From Thalassomonas actiniarum (GTDB lineage: Bacteria; Pseudomonadota; Gammaproteobacteria; Enterobacterales; Alteromonadaceae): a stretch of 64,000 bases of DNA. The DNA is taken from the NCBI RefSeq assembly GCF_000948975.2, contig NZ_CP059735.1, forward strand, positions 4,524,603-4,588,602, written 5' to 3'. The position numbers were made by a program, and so were the translations under genes. Shown here in pieces: positions 54,247-62,406 of this stretch. Below the pieces are notes generated by a model, which ran no database searches, had not been told where the DNA came from, and saw only the letters and a list, made by a program, of their open reading frames with translations. Each line of letters starts with the position of its first letter. Within the stretch, counting starts at the first letter, position 1.

Positions 54247-54370
54247 AGAAAGCCCCAAAAAAATCAAAAGATTAACCAAACAGCCAAAGCTGCTCCCAAC
54301 CAGTCCGACAACATCCGAAGAATAATTCTGCGATCAAGAGTGTTGAAGTTAGTTTTAATTATGCCACAAA

Positions 54371-54384
54371 TGAAAGCGCTTACA
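54371..54384. promoter_or_regulatory. LacI-family operator between the second halogenase and TauE/SafE genes
   Basis: TGAAAGCGCTTACA, identical to the site at 51037. It lies midway in the divergent promoter region (54247-54471). Confidence 0.82.
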
Positions 54385-54471
54385 ATAAAATCAAAACCAG
54401 CTTAGAGAGATATGCACTTAAGATCAAGATGTTTAATTAAACGATTTTCTTCAAGGTAAAGTAGAGGTAAT

Positions 54472-55452
54472 ATGTTAGCCAAGGCGTTATATTTCCATAA
54501 TAAAAATAATATGCAGACAAACTGGAAAACACGGAAGAAGTCCCTGGCATTCGTCACGCTAAGCAGCTATTTATTACTGTCCAACTGGGCACAAAGCGGC
54601 GGGCTGGAACAACTGTTAATGCAGCTGCTGGACTCAGTTTTATATACCTTGCTGGGGATCCTTGGCGCTGTCTTTGCCAATCTATCCGGCGCCGGTGGCG
54701 GCGTGGTCTTTATTCCGGTATTTAACTCCTTAGGTTTAAATGAGGCCCAGGCTTTATCCACCAGCTTTACCATTCAATGTTTTGGCATGACCGCCGGCGC
54801 CATTACCTGGTGTTTGCATTACCGTAATGCCATCAAAAACACCGGTGTAGAAAAAGCCCCTGAACAATTAAGCCACTGGCAGGCATTTTTACCTGTGGTC
54901 GCCATTACCTCGCTGTGCTCGGTGGCCGGTATTTATAATGCCTATACCGGCGATTTTACCCCGCCGGGCAGCCTGCCAAAACTCTTCAGTATTTTCTCCA
55001 TCGCCCTGGGCGCAAGCTTGTTATTACAACTTTTGCTCACCCGGCGTTCATCGCAAGCCAATGCCCAGACAATGCCTGGCGGGCTGAAAAAAATAGATTA
55101 TCTTTGCCTGCTCTTTATCGGTTATTTCGGCGGAATAATCACCGCCTGTTTATCTGTAGGGGTAGGTGAACTGTTAGTGTTTTACCTGCTGATCAGAGGT
55201 TTCAATATCCAGCTGTCACTCGCCTGCGCCATCGTGGTAACCGCCATTTCCGTGTGGTCGGCCACTTTGACCTTAAATGGCTTAACCACCGGCTGGATCA
55301 GTTATCAGCCGGTATGGCAACTGGCGCTTTATGCCGGACCGGGGGCCGTTATCGGCGGCCTGGTGGCCAAAGCCCTGGTGGCAAAAATTCCACCGCTGCG
55401 GCTTAAATTCCTGCTGGCGCTATGGATTTTACTGATGGGACTGGCCGGCTAA
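54472..55452 (+). CDS. TauE/SafE-family (TSUP) membrane exporter
   Basis: A 326-residue membrane protein with about eight to nine hydrophobic segments. The TSUP signature is in GILGAVFANLSGAGGGVVFIPVF and GYFGGIITACLSVGVGELLVFYLL. Family members move sulphite, sulphoacetate or other small anions. The link to sugar uptake is only by the shared LacI operator with the divergent halogenase. An ATG 14 codons downstream is an alternative start. Confidence 0.85.
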   Translation: MLAKALYFHNKNNMQTNWKTRKKSLAFVTLSSYLLLSNWAQSGGLEQLLMQLLDSVLYTLLGILGAVFANLSGAGGGVVFIPVFNSLGLNEAQALSTSFTIQCFGMTAGAITWCLHYRNAIKNTGVEKAPEQLSHWQAFLPVVAITSLCSVAGIYNAYTGDFTPPGSLPKLFSIFSIALGASLLLQLLLTRRSSQANAQTMPGGLKKIDYLCLLFIGYFGGIITACLSVGVGELLVFYLLIRGFNIQLSLACAIVVTAISVWSATLTLNGLTTGWISYQPVWQLALYAGPGAVIGGLVAKALVAKIPPLRLKFLLALWILLMGLAG

Positions 55453-55774
55453 ACCCTAGCCGGCTAAGCCCCAAAGCAAACAGCAGAAAAACAAGTACGA
55501 AACAGACAAATCCCGCCGTCATTGCTGCCTCAGCAGAGGTCGGCAAGGGATAGTTTCGACTAAAATAAAGCGCTATCAGCTATAAAGAGCCGTCAAGCTA
55601 TAAAGAGCCATTGCCCGCTCCCCAAAGGGGCTTGAGCGTTATATCCGTCAATGATAAAGCGACATGGCAGCCGCTAACTTATCAAAAGCCAATAAAACAG
55701 ACGCTTAGTTAACAGGTTAACAGCTGCTACATGCTTAATTAAACAATCACCCGTTCAGGGGCCCTGCCCCTTAG
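55453..55774. other. Spacer without a supportable gene
   Basis: AT/GC-mixed intergenic sequence with a 14-bp direct repeat AGCTATAAAGAGCC near 55578 and 55595. It looks like part of a decaying region that ends in the glycosidase remnant. Confidence 0.4.
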
Positions 55775-56628
55775 GACCTGAAAGATGAGCACCATTTTAA
55801 AAAACCGCAGCCCGGCAGCCCGTTCGTTGCCAACTATATCGATGAAGCCTTTAACGACAATATCTTTTTATGGGACATGAGTTTTTCCACCATGTGGGGG
55901 AATTATGGTCATCATATTTTCCCGGTCATCCGGGGCTTGGACAACTTCTGCCGCATGCAACTGCCCGATGGTGAAATCATGCGAGAACTCGGCGAAAAAG
56001 ACGGACAGCTGGGCGTTAAGGGCTGATCGGAACCGGGCACACCGGGGAATTTAAACCACCCGATTTTGCCCTGGGCGGAACTGGCCTCCTACCGTTTCAC
56101 CGGCAATAAATCCCGTCTCGCCAATGTCTACTTGCCTTTAGTAAAATACCGGGAAAGCTTTAAGAAAATATATCATGCCCCCTCCGGCCTCTGCCTGACC
56201 GACAAAGCCGCCATGGACGACTCTCCCCATAATACGCAAATGCTGGCGGCTATCAATGTCGCCGCAGAAATGGTGATTTTTAACCGCCAGCTGGCGCAAA
56301 TCGCGACCATTATTTGCTCAAACACGCCATAGGCATCAGGGCATACGCCCCGGAAAATGAAGTGGTATGGCATATTAACAAAACCGACCGGCACGGCATA
56401 AAGAACTTAACCTTTGGTGAAGGCAATCATCGTAATAGCATTTCATTAATCGCGGCGAAGCGCCTTTCAGCTGACGATAACCTACAGGTTAACGCCAGCT
56501 GTCTCCAGCCTTTTACCCTCAAGGTGATCAGTTACAATAACCAATACCGTTATAAAATTCATTGTGATCAGGCAAGCTCAAAAACAGTGCTGGATATCAC
56601 AATAAGCAAACAGAATAAACCAGCCTAG
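55775..56628 (+). pseudogene. Decayed glycoside hydrolase ((alpha/alpha)6-barrel, trehalase/MGH1-like)
   Basis: Coding sequence persists in broken frames. The N-terminal piece has FVANYIDEAFNDNIFLWDMS and MRELGEKDG before a TGA near 56024. The next piece has LPWAELASYRFTGNKSRLA and KAAMDDSPHNTQM. The last piece, frameshifted near 56314, has IGIRAYAPENEVVWHINKTD, RHGIKNLTFGEG and a stop at 56628. The AMDDSPH and HGIKNL features suit six-hairpin glycosidases of the GH63/trehalase-like type. It is inactive. Confidence 0.75.
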
Positions 56629-57404
56629 TGAGGTTCGGCATAACTCGGGCCGATAATCCGTTGCAGCTCTCCACTTGCCCTTAAAATCTTGATCCCTTGA
56701 TTAAAAACTTGAAAAAAACGTTCAGGTACGCCCTTACAAGCCAAGGCATCATTATGAACCGCCACCGGGAAAGCTTTATTATGCGGATAGGGCTTCATTT
56801 TATTTTGTGCAAATAACAGATCCGAATCGGGAAACCAGCCAAGCGCCGCTTCTATCCTGCCGAGCTTAAGCCGGGTCAGGTTTGCTTCCAGGCTTGCGGC
56901 ATATTGCACATTAAATTTTTTCTTATCGATCGATTCGATAATATTATGACTGAGCGGCATCCCCATGCGTATCCCCACTTCTTTACCTTCAAGTTCACTT
57001 AGATGCCTGAAAGGCTCACGGCCATAATCACTGAAAATAAAGATCTTGGCCACTGCCATCGGTTCTGTTTCTCTGATTTCCTGATTGAAATCATAAAAGT
57101 TACCATCGGTATTACCCGGGCTGAAACAGCAATGCTCACACCGGTCAAAATAAACAAGCGATCTTTTCGGCGGCAAAGGCTCTATTTTAATAATGAATTG
57201 CCCTGCCATGATTTTTTTAATAATCACATCATATGCCCCCTGGCCATCCGGGTTATGCAATCCCGGGATATCCAGGGCAAAAATGGTGATCACTTGCTCC
57301 GTGCTATTACTACCGGACTCTTCATTAACAAGTGCGTGAGTTAATACACTAAAAATAAAAATAGATAACGTCAGGATTTTGTAGACAAGCAAAATACTAC
57401 TCAC
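56625..57404 (-). CDS. Periplasmic solute-binding-like protein (family 3 type)
   Basis: A 259-residue exported protein starting at GTG, with a signal peptide ending near ALVNEE. It has a binding-protein layout: DIPGLHNPDGQGAYDVIIKKIMAGQ, GREPFRHLSELEGKEVGIRMG, LGWFPDSDLLFA. The CEHCC cluster (RCEHCCF) is unusual. It has no transporter partners. It ends beside the decayed glycosidase. Confidence 0.75.
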   Translation of the reverse strand: MSSILLVYKILTLSIFIFSVLTHALVNEESGSNSTEQVITIFALDIPGLHNPDGQGAYDVIIKKIMAGQFIIKIEPLPPKRSLVYFDRCEHCCFSPGNTDGNFYDFNQEIRETEPMAVAKIFIFSDYGREPFRHLSELEGKEVGIRMGMPLSHNIIESIDKKKFNVQYAASLEANLTRLKLGRIEAALGWFPDSDLLFAQNKMKPYPHNKAFPVAVHNDALACKGVPERFFQVFNQGIKILRASGELQRIIGPSYAEPH

Positions 57405-57504
57405 AGCCGATAGTTAGCCCTGCCAATAACTACTAACTATAATGCCTAAACTTCCCGATTGCCGTTTTGCCGGTTAAAGAAGCCTTTATCTCAATATCGG
57501 CAAC

Positions 57505-57536
57505 AAAAAAACCCGGCATGATCACCGGGATTTTTC
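57505..57536. terminator. Hairpin with flanking A/T tracts
   Basis: CCCGG / CCGGG hairpin with AAAAAAA before and TTTTT after, so it can act on both strands. It lies between the convergent-by-position genes at 56625 and 57567. Confidence 0.7.
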
Positions 57537-57566
57537 ATCTATCATCCAAGATAGATATTACATTGG

Positions 57567-57890
57567 CTAAAGGTATTGGCTAAAGGTACCGGCTAATAAA
57601 GCTTTCGCCGCTTTTCTCGGTAAACAACTCGTTAACGGCAGCTGCTCAAATTGCTCAGCAGTCACCTCAACCGCCACTGACATCATTTTTTCACTATTAC
57701 GGGATACTTCCACATGGCAACGAATGCCGGTTTCATGTTCACGATAGAAAATCTTAACCTCATCGGCACGATTAATCAGTAGCTTATAGGGATAACCCTG
57801 AGCGGAATAAACTTTATCTGCATTCGCCTGCGCGATGGTTACCACCAATACAGATGTCACAAATATTGCTATCGCGGCTAAATATTTCAT
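57567..57890 (-). CDS. Small hypothetical secreted protein
   Basis: A 107-residue protein with a signal peptide (KYLAAIAIFVTSVLVVTIAQANA). The mature part (VKIFYREHETGIRCHVEVS) has two Cys that could pair. No family is recognised with certainty. It is divergent from the LysR gene at 57995, which is its likely regulator. Confidence 0.7.
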   Translation of the reverse strand: MKYLAAIAIFVTSVLVVTIAQANADKVYSAQGYPYKLLINRADEVKIFYREHETGIRCHVEVSRNSEKMMSVAVEVTAEQFEQLPLTSCLPRKAAKALLAGTFSQYL

Positions 57891-57994
57891 AATAACCTCA
57901 ATTAAAAATAACTAAACCCGGTTATTAAATTAACGCTTGTTTTCCTGTGCTACAAACGATATAAAATTAACAACAGTTAAGTTTTTCTTAAGCC

Positions 57995-58906
57995 ATGAAA
58001 TCATTACCACCACTAAAGTCGTTACAGGTCTTTCTTTTCGCCGCCCGAAGCGGCAGCTTTAAAGCTGCCGCTGAGCAGCTGTTTGTTACCCAGGCCGCAG
58101 TGAGCCAACAAATTCGCCTATTGGAGCAACATCTAAACTGCAAGTTATTTGAACGGGAAGCTAAGCATACCCGCCTCAGCGCCAAGGGAGCGTTATTGCT
58201 GCCCTATATTGAACAGGCCTTTGAACAAATCAGCTCAGGGGTCCATGCCCTTTCCTTTGAGCCCAATGCCAATAACTTAAGGATCAGCGCACTGCATTCC
58301 ACCACCTCTTTATTGCTGATCCCGAAAATTCATGACTTTCAACAGCACCATCCGCAGCTCAACATCCAGTTTTCTCCCAATAACCGCCTGGATTCTTTTA
58401 ATGATACCGATATTGATATTGCCATTCGCCGGGGGCTGGGCACTTACCCCGGGCTTGAAAGCAAAAAACTTATTGATGATGTCATTATGCTTGTCGCCTG
58501 TCCCAGGCTATTACCGGCAAACAAAACGGAGCTGACAAGCATTTTAGCAATCCCCCTGCTTGAAGATACCAGTAGCGATATTGAAGAAGCCGTTGAAGAC
58601 TTCTGCCTGAGGTACCAGGTAAAACGTGACCAATTGAACGCTAACCTCAAAACCACGGACGCCGTGCCTATCATTCAAAATGTGCTGGCAGGTCGGGGGA
58701 TGGCATTTGTCAGTAAAGTCCTGGTGGCGGAGCATATAAAAAACGGCAATTTAGTCAATGTGCTTGATTACGCTTATATCACGCCAAAAACTTTATACCT
58801 GGTAGCGCCCGCCCATCATTTTCACTGGGAGAAAATCAAACGCTTTGAAGCCTGGCTAAAACCTCTGCTGGAAAGGCATATGGCCATTAGTAGTGATGAG
58901 TATTAA
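57995..58906 (+). CDS. LysR-family transcriptional regulator (GcvA-like)
   Basis: A 303-residue LysR regulator; PLKSLQVFLFAARSGSFKAAAEQLFVTQAAVSQQIRLLE is typical of the GcvA-like branch. The effector domain is complete (DIDIAIRRGLGTYPGLES). It is divergent from the small secreted protein. The true effector is unknown. Confidence 0.9.
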   Translation: MKSLPPLKSLQVFLFAARSGSFKAAAEQLFVTQAAVSQQIRLLEQHLNCKLFEREAKHTRLSAKGALLLPYIEQAFEQISSGVHALSFEPNANNLRISALHSTTSLLLIPKIHDFQQHHPQLNIQFSPNNRLDSFNDTDIDIAIRRGLGTYPGLESKKLIDDVIMLVACPRLLPANKTELTSILAIPLLEDTSSDIEEAVEDFCLRYQVKRDQLNANLKTTDAVPIIQNVLAGRGMAFVSKVLVAEHIKNGNLVNVLDYAYITPKTLYLVAPAHHFHWEKIKRFEAWLKPLLERHMAISSDEY

Positions 58907-58932
58907 AACAGCGCGGGATTATTTTCACTCAA

Positions 58933-58968
58933 GACTTTACTTAAGACCTTACTTAAGGCCTTACTTAA
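58933..58968. repeat. Three tandem 12-bp repeats
   Basis: Three units of G(A/G)C(C/T)TTACTTAA in a row between the convergent LysR and DUF4442 genes. Confidence 0.8.
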
Positions 58969-59002
58969 GAAAAATAACCCCGGTGCCTGCTTAAAAGTAG
59001 AT

Positions 59003-59473
59003 TTATTTGCGGCGATTTTGTTTGCGGCGAATGTACAAGGTACGGTTAACCTTGGCCACAACATCCCCCTGGGCATCTTTGACATAAACCGGTAATTGCG
59101 GCAGGTATTTGTCGCCATTGGCGGTATTTTTGATGATGTCGTCCAGCAAGGCTTCACTGATCAGAAAATCAGCCGTCACCAGCCCCTTGCCCGGTTTGAT
59201 ATAGTCAATATCTGCCGATTTGTCCCAGACAACATAATCTTTACCAAGCTGCGCCATCAACATCAGCATATAACAGGGATCTGTCATGGCATACAGAGAG
59301 CCGCCAAAATGCGCCCCCATGGCATTGGTGTTCCATGGCCGCATGGTCAGTGTCGCCTGCGCCGACCTATAATCTGCTGACAAATGCTTGATTTTAATGC
59401 CGCTAAAAAATATCGGCGGCCATAAATTAAGCGCCCAACGCATCATCCAGGCTTTTTTAAACATTAAATTCAT
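59003..59473 (-). CDS. DUF4442 / hot-dog-fold thioesterase-like protein
   Basis: A 156-residue cytoplasmic protein. The NTNAMGAHFGGSLYAMTDPCYMLML segment and the DKSADIDYIKPGKG strand match DUF4442/PaaI-like hot-dog proteins, a group that includes thioesterases. The nucleophile region is plausible but the substrate is unknown. Confidence 0.85.
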   Translation of the reverse strand: MNLMFKKAWMMRWALNLWPPIFFSGIKIKHLSADYRSAQATLTMRPWNTNAMGAHFGGSLYAMTDPCYMLMLMAQLGKDYVVWDKSADIDYIKPGKGLVTADFLISEALLDDIIKNTANGDKYLPQLPVYVKDAQGDVVAKVNRTLYIRRKQNRRK

Positions 59474-59588
59474 TGAAAACTACCTAATAACAACTTTTTA
59501 TCCTTCAATACAACTCATCGTACCAGGTGAATTATCATCAATTCATAGAATAATTACTACTAAATTTACGCGAAAGGCAACAAAGGCT

Positions 59589-59616
59589 TTTAACCTATGC
59601 AATAACCCCCTATAAT
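59589..59616 (+). promoter_or_regulatory. fur promoter
   Basis: TTTAAC (59589-59594), a 16-bp spacer and a perfect TATAAT (59611-59616), 37 bp before the fur start codon. Confidence 0.6.
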
Positions 59617-59652
59617 TTTGCTCATAAAAAAATTATCGTTCAGAGACAGTAG

Positions 59653-60096
59653 ATGCCAGATCAAAACGAAGAGCTAAAAAGAGCCGGTTTAAAAATCACC
59701 CTACCCCGGATCAAAATTCTCAGCATTCTTCAGGACCCTAAAAATCAGCACATCAGCGCTGAAGATGTCTATAAGATTTTATTAGATCAACAGGAAGAAA
59801 TTGGCTTAGCAACCGTCTATCGGGTATTAAACCAATTTGATGATGCCGGGATCGTCACCCGTCACCACTTTGAAGGAGGCAAGTCGGTTTTTGAATTGTC
59901 CCATAAAAAACACCATGATCACCTGGTGTGTTTAAAATGCGGTAAAGTGGTTGAATTTGAAGACGATACCATTGAACAGCGCCAGCTGGACATTGCCAAG
60001 TCCCACAATATCAAGCTGACCAACCACAGCCTGTACCTTTACGGCGAGTGTGAAGATACCCAGGCCTGCGAAGCATACCGTAAAGAAAATCACTAA
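59653..60096 (+). CDS. fur: Ferric uptake regulator Fur
   Basis: A 147-residue Fe(II)-dependent repressor. The winged helix (LKRAGLKITLPRIKILSILQD ... GLATVYRVLNQFDDAGIV) is followed by the dimerisation domain with HHDHLVCLKCGKVVEFEDD and a second Cys pair (GECEDTQAC). The length and metal ligands are those of Fur, not Zur or PerR. The Fur-type palindrome at 62407 is a likely target. A terminator follows. Confidence 0.95.
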   Translation: MPDQNEELKRAGLKITLPRIKILSILQDPKNQHISAEDVYKILLDQQEEIGLATVYRVLNQFDDAGIVTRHHFEGGKSVFELSHKKHHDHLVCLKCGKVVEFEDDTIEQRQLDIAKSHNIKLTNHSLYLYGECEDTQACEAYRKENH

Positions 60097-60108
60097 AGAT
60101 TTGTTTTA

Positions 60109-60136
60109 ATAAAAAACCGGCAGTGCCGGTTTTTTA
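60109..60136 (+). terminator. fur rho-independent terminator
   Basis: AAAACCGGCAGTGCCGGTTTTTTATT: a short GC-rich hairpin followed by a T-tract, 12 bp after the fur stop. Confidence 0.9.
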
Positions 60137-60329
60137 TTGCCCCCTTCTTCCGGCTTAACAAAACACGCGACTGCTCGAAAGCATTCCCTGCGATTATCCC
60201 GACGGCTATCGGCAAAAGTTTACTCACCATCAGCAAGCAGCTGTACAGTAGGGCAACAGCCTTCAAAAGACTTCTGAGAACGGTGAAATTCAGGCGATAG
60301 CAAACCAGCAGGAAAAATATCCGTACATA

Positions 60330-60537
60330 ATACCAATTGCATTAAGTAAATGACCAAAATTCGGTGAAGATAAGTTTTCAAGAAACCCCTTTATCGTTCC
60401 AGACTAAAGCTAAGCACCTGCATCCATGCAGGCGAGACGTTTGATTGAGCAATAGCAAGCTATTGTGATTGAAAGCAACGCAGGACTTGGAGATTTAGAC
60501 CATCCGAAGATGGTTAGATATTTAATAAAATTGGTAT
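60330..60537. mobile_element. MITE-like repetitive element (208 bp, no gene)
   Basis: The ends are imperfect terminal inverted repeats ATACCAATTGCATTAAGTAA / complement of ATACCAATTTTATTAAATAT. Inside are three hairpins: CCTGCA-TCCA-TGCAGG, CAATAG-CAAG-CTATTG and CCATC-CGAA-GATGG. There is no coding region. Such elements of 150-250 bp with many genomic copies are common in Alteromonadales. Target-site duplication is not clear. The rest of 60137-60329 and 60538-60642 holds no gene. Confidence 0.6.
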
Positions 60538-60642
60538 AAGATAACCTGTATGAGCTTGCCCGGGTTCTGCACTATGATTGCCCTTGGCCCGCTCCCCCGT
60601 ACAATTTGTTTTTAAACCTTTAATTATCTTCAAGGAAACCCT

Positions 60643-61074
60643 GTGAACGGAAAATGTTTATGCGGTAAAGTCACCTTTGCCATCACCGGTACACTCCCCA
60701 ACCTTTACCAATGCCACTGCTCTTTGTGCCGCAAATTAACCGGTTCATCCTCGGATAGTGCGATGTTTTTATCCCGCGAGCAGTTTTCATGGCGCTCGGG
60801 AGAACAACTTATATCCTCATACAAAACCGAGACCGGATTTAGATCGGATTTTTGTCAAAATTGCGGCAGTACGGTGCCCCACCTGATGAACAACCAAAAA
60901 CAGTACTGGATACCTGCAGGTTTACTTGAGGGAGAGAGCGACATTAAGGTAGCCGCCCACCTGTTTGTCGGCTCCAAATGCCAGTGGGACATGATCGGCG
61001 ATGATGGCATACAATATGAGGAAATGCCGGATATGGCAACCTTAGATAAAGTCTTGCAGCGGGAGCAGTCTTAG
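60643..61074 (+). CDS. GFA-family zinc protein (second copy)
   Basis: A 143-residue GFA-family protein starting at GTG with AAGGAAA upstream. The zinc Cys are in KCLCGKVTF, YQCHCSLCRKL and DFCQNCGST. It shares the family of the gene at 20254 but is not a close duplicate. The reaction is unknown. Confidence 0.87.
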   Translation: MNGKCLCGKVTFAITGTLPNLYQCHCSLCRKLTGSSSDSAMFLSREQFSWRSGEQLISSYKTETGFRSDFCQNCGSTVPHLMNNQKQYWIPAGLLEGESDIKVAAHLFVGSKCQWDMIGDDGIQYEEMPDMATLDKVLQREQS

Positions 61075-61091
61075 CCTGGTGATACTGCTGG

Positions 61092-61421
61092 TTAAAAGGC
61101 TTCTGGTGCGCTATAACTCTCGGGCTTTTTAAAGACCTTAAGCACCCGGCCAATCACCTGATTCTTATTGACCGGGCCAAATTGTTCAACGGATATGCTG
61201 GCAGAATTTTCACCTTTACTCCAGATCAGGCCATTGCGGTCGATCAGGGCGATTTTTTTTATGATCAGCCCGAGTTGGGGATGCTGGATCAAAACCGTTT
61301 GCTCCACTTCCAGGGACCTGAGCCTGAACCAGTGATTGACCAGCACATAACTGGACTGGGGGATACGGGGAAACATACTGTGCCCGCGCACTTTCCAGAG
61401 TTTAAAACCGAAGAAAGTCAA
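61092..61421 (-). CDS. sodX: Nickel-type superoxide dismutase maturation protease (S26 signal-peptidase-like)
   Basis: A 109-residue protease. The catalytic Ser lies in KVRGHSMFPRI and the base Lys in LGLIIKKIALID, the SodX/S26 pattern used to trim the NiSOD leader so that the nickel ligand His becomes N-terminal. Its TTG start overlaps the stop of the upstream small gene as TTGA, showing coupling. That upstream gene looks like a damaged sodN. It is the last gene of the Fur-box operon. Confidence 0.85.
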   Translation of the reverse strand: MTFFGFKLWKVRGHSMFPRIPQSSYVLVNHWFRLRSLEVEQTVLIQHPQLGLIIKKIALIDRNGLIWSKGENSASISVEQFGPVNKNQVIGRVLKVFKKPESYSAPEAF

Positions 61422-61609
61422 AATATCCCCCCATCGCAGGCACTGCCAGAAAAGTTCAGGGGCTCTTCTAAAAAGGATGAACAGGAGCTTGCCTGGGTCT
61501 GTTCGACCCGCCCGGTCAGCAGGGCATTTTTCTCCGCACTGTCGCTGTGGGCCGATACGGTGGCAAAATTAAATTTTTTGTCTAAATGGGCGATAATTTG
61601 ATAGAACAT
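61418..61609 (-). pseudogene. Probable broken nickel superoxide dismutase gene (sodN remnant)
   Basis: A 63-codon open frame starting MFYQIIAHLDKKFNFATVSAH, which looks like a NiSOD leader ending at the cleavage site before the nickel ligand His. In working NiSOD the mature protein begins H-C-D-x-P-C-G. Here it reads H-S-D-S-A-E-K, so both nickel Cys are lost, and the normal 100-residue helical domain is missing. It ends in an unrelated Cys/Gly-rich tail. It is coupled to sodX downstream. Either a deletion has joined the leader to other sequence, or it is a small protein of another kind. Confidence 0.55.
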
Positions 61610-61614
61610 CCGCT

Positions 61615-61842
61615 TTATCCTTGATATTTATTCGTTTTTACCTGATTGATCTTGTAAGCCTTGCTCAGCGAATTCAGGTAGATTCTTCCCGCCACAACCG
61701 CCAGGGCGATAATACCCGGGAGAATCCACAACAAGTGGATCAGCGTTGCCTCGGGTGCCTGATGATCATGGCCGCCATGTGCCCGCACGGTAAAACTCAC
61801 CAGTAAAGTTATCGTGCAAAATAAAGAGTTAACTTTCATCAT
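61615..61842 (-). CDS. Small His-rich membrane protein of the NiSOD operon
   Basis: A 75-residue protein with a signal peptide or first helix (SLFCTITLLVSFTVRA) and then the metal-binding-looking AHGGHDHQAPEA. A second helix (IHLLWILPGIIALAVVAGRIYL) follows and a basic C-terminus ends it. CAGGAG precedes the ATG. Its place between the TPR gene and sodN/sodX suggests a nickel or metal-handling role, which is inference. Confidence 0.75.
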   Translation of the reverse strand: MMKVNSLFCTITLLVSFTVRAHGGHDHQAPEATLIHLLWILPGIIALAVVAGRIYLNSLSKAYKINQVKTNKYQG

Positions 61843-61855
61843 AGCTCCTGTATCC

Positions 61856-62284
61856 TCAATGTAACTTAGGGCGGCCTTGACTGATCTGCGCTTCCAGCTC
61901 GGTTAATTGCCTTAAGCAGTTTTGGCAGATCGGATGTCTTTGCGCAAACTCCAGCAAAGCCGTTAAGGTCAGCTTTAATGCACTCAGGGCAATAAGGCGC
62001 ATGTCTTCATCATAATCTTGATCTTGGCTGATGGTTAACACCCGCTGATGGGGAAGCTGCAAATAGGCTAAGGCCAGTTGTGCATTTCCCTGATCTTCAA
62101 ACAAGCTCGCCAGCCGGTGTGACGCCGTGATCCACGCCGTTAATAAAGCACTGTTCTTGCCGTCTTGTGTCCATAACTCATCCAGGTATGATTGCGCCTG
62201 CTGATAATAATATTCGGCTTGCAAATAATCTTTATTGTCAAAACACCTGTTGCCATTACCCAGCAAGTCCTGCCACCCAATCAT
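61856..62284 (-). CDS. TPR-like helical protein with C-terminal CxxC, first gene of the Fur-box operon
   Basis: A 142-residue soluble helical protein. AAAGGA eight bases upstream supports the ATG at 62284 over a TTG 9 codons earlier. AEYYYQQAQSYLDELW, SALLTAWITASHRLASLFEDQGNAQLALAYL and LALSALKLTLTALLEF are TPR-like. A C-x2-C pair (CQNC) lies near the C-terminus. It follows the 37-bp Fur palindrome. Confidence 0.72.
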   Translation of the reverse strand: MIGWQDLLGNGNRCFDNKDYLQAEYYYQQAQSYLDELWTQDGKNSALLTAWITASHRLASLFEDQGNAQLALAYLQLPHQRVLTISQDQDYDEDMRLIALSALKLTLTALLEFAQRHPICQNCLRQLTELEAQISQGRPKLH

Positions 62285-62406
62285 ATAGACGTCCTTTAAA
62301 AAGCTGCTCAATTATTCATTTTACCTGTAGCAAACCTGAACTAAGTCAGGGACAGGTATTGTTTCGGCGCAGGATATCAATAAAAAAGAATCACTTGCAT
62401 AACGCC

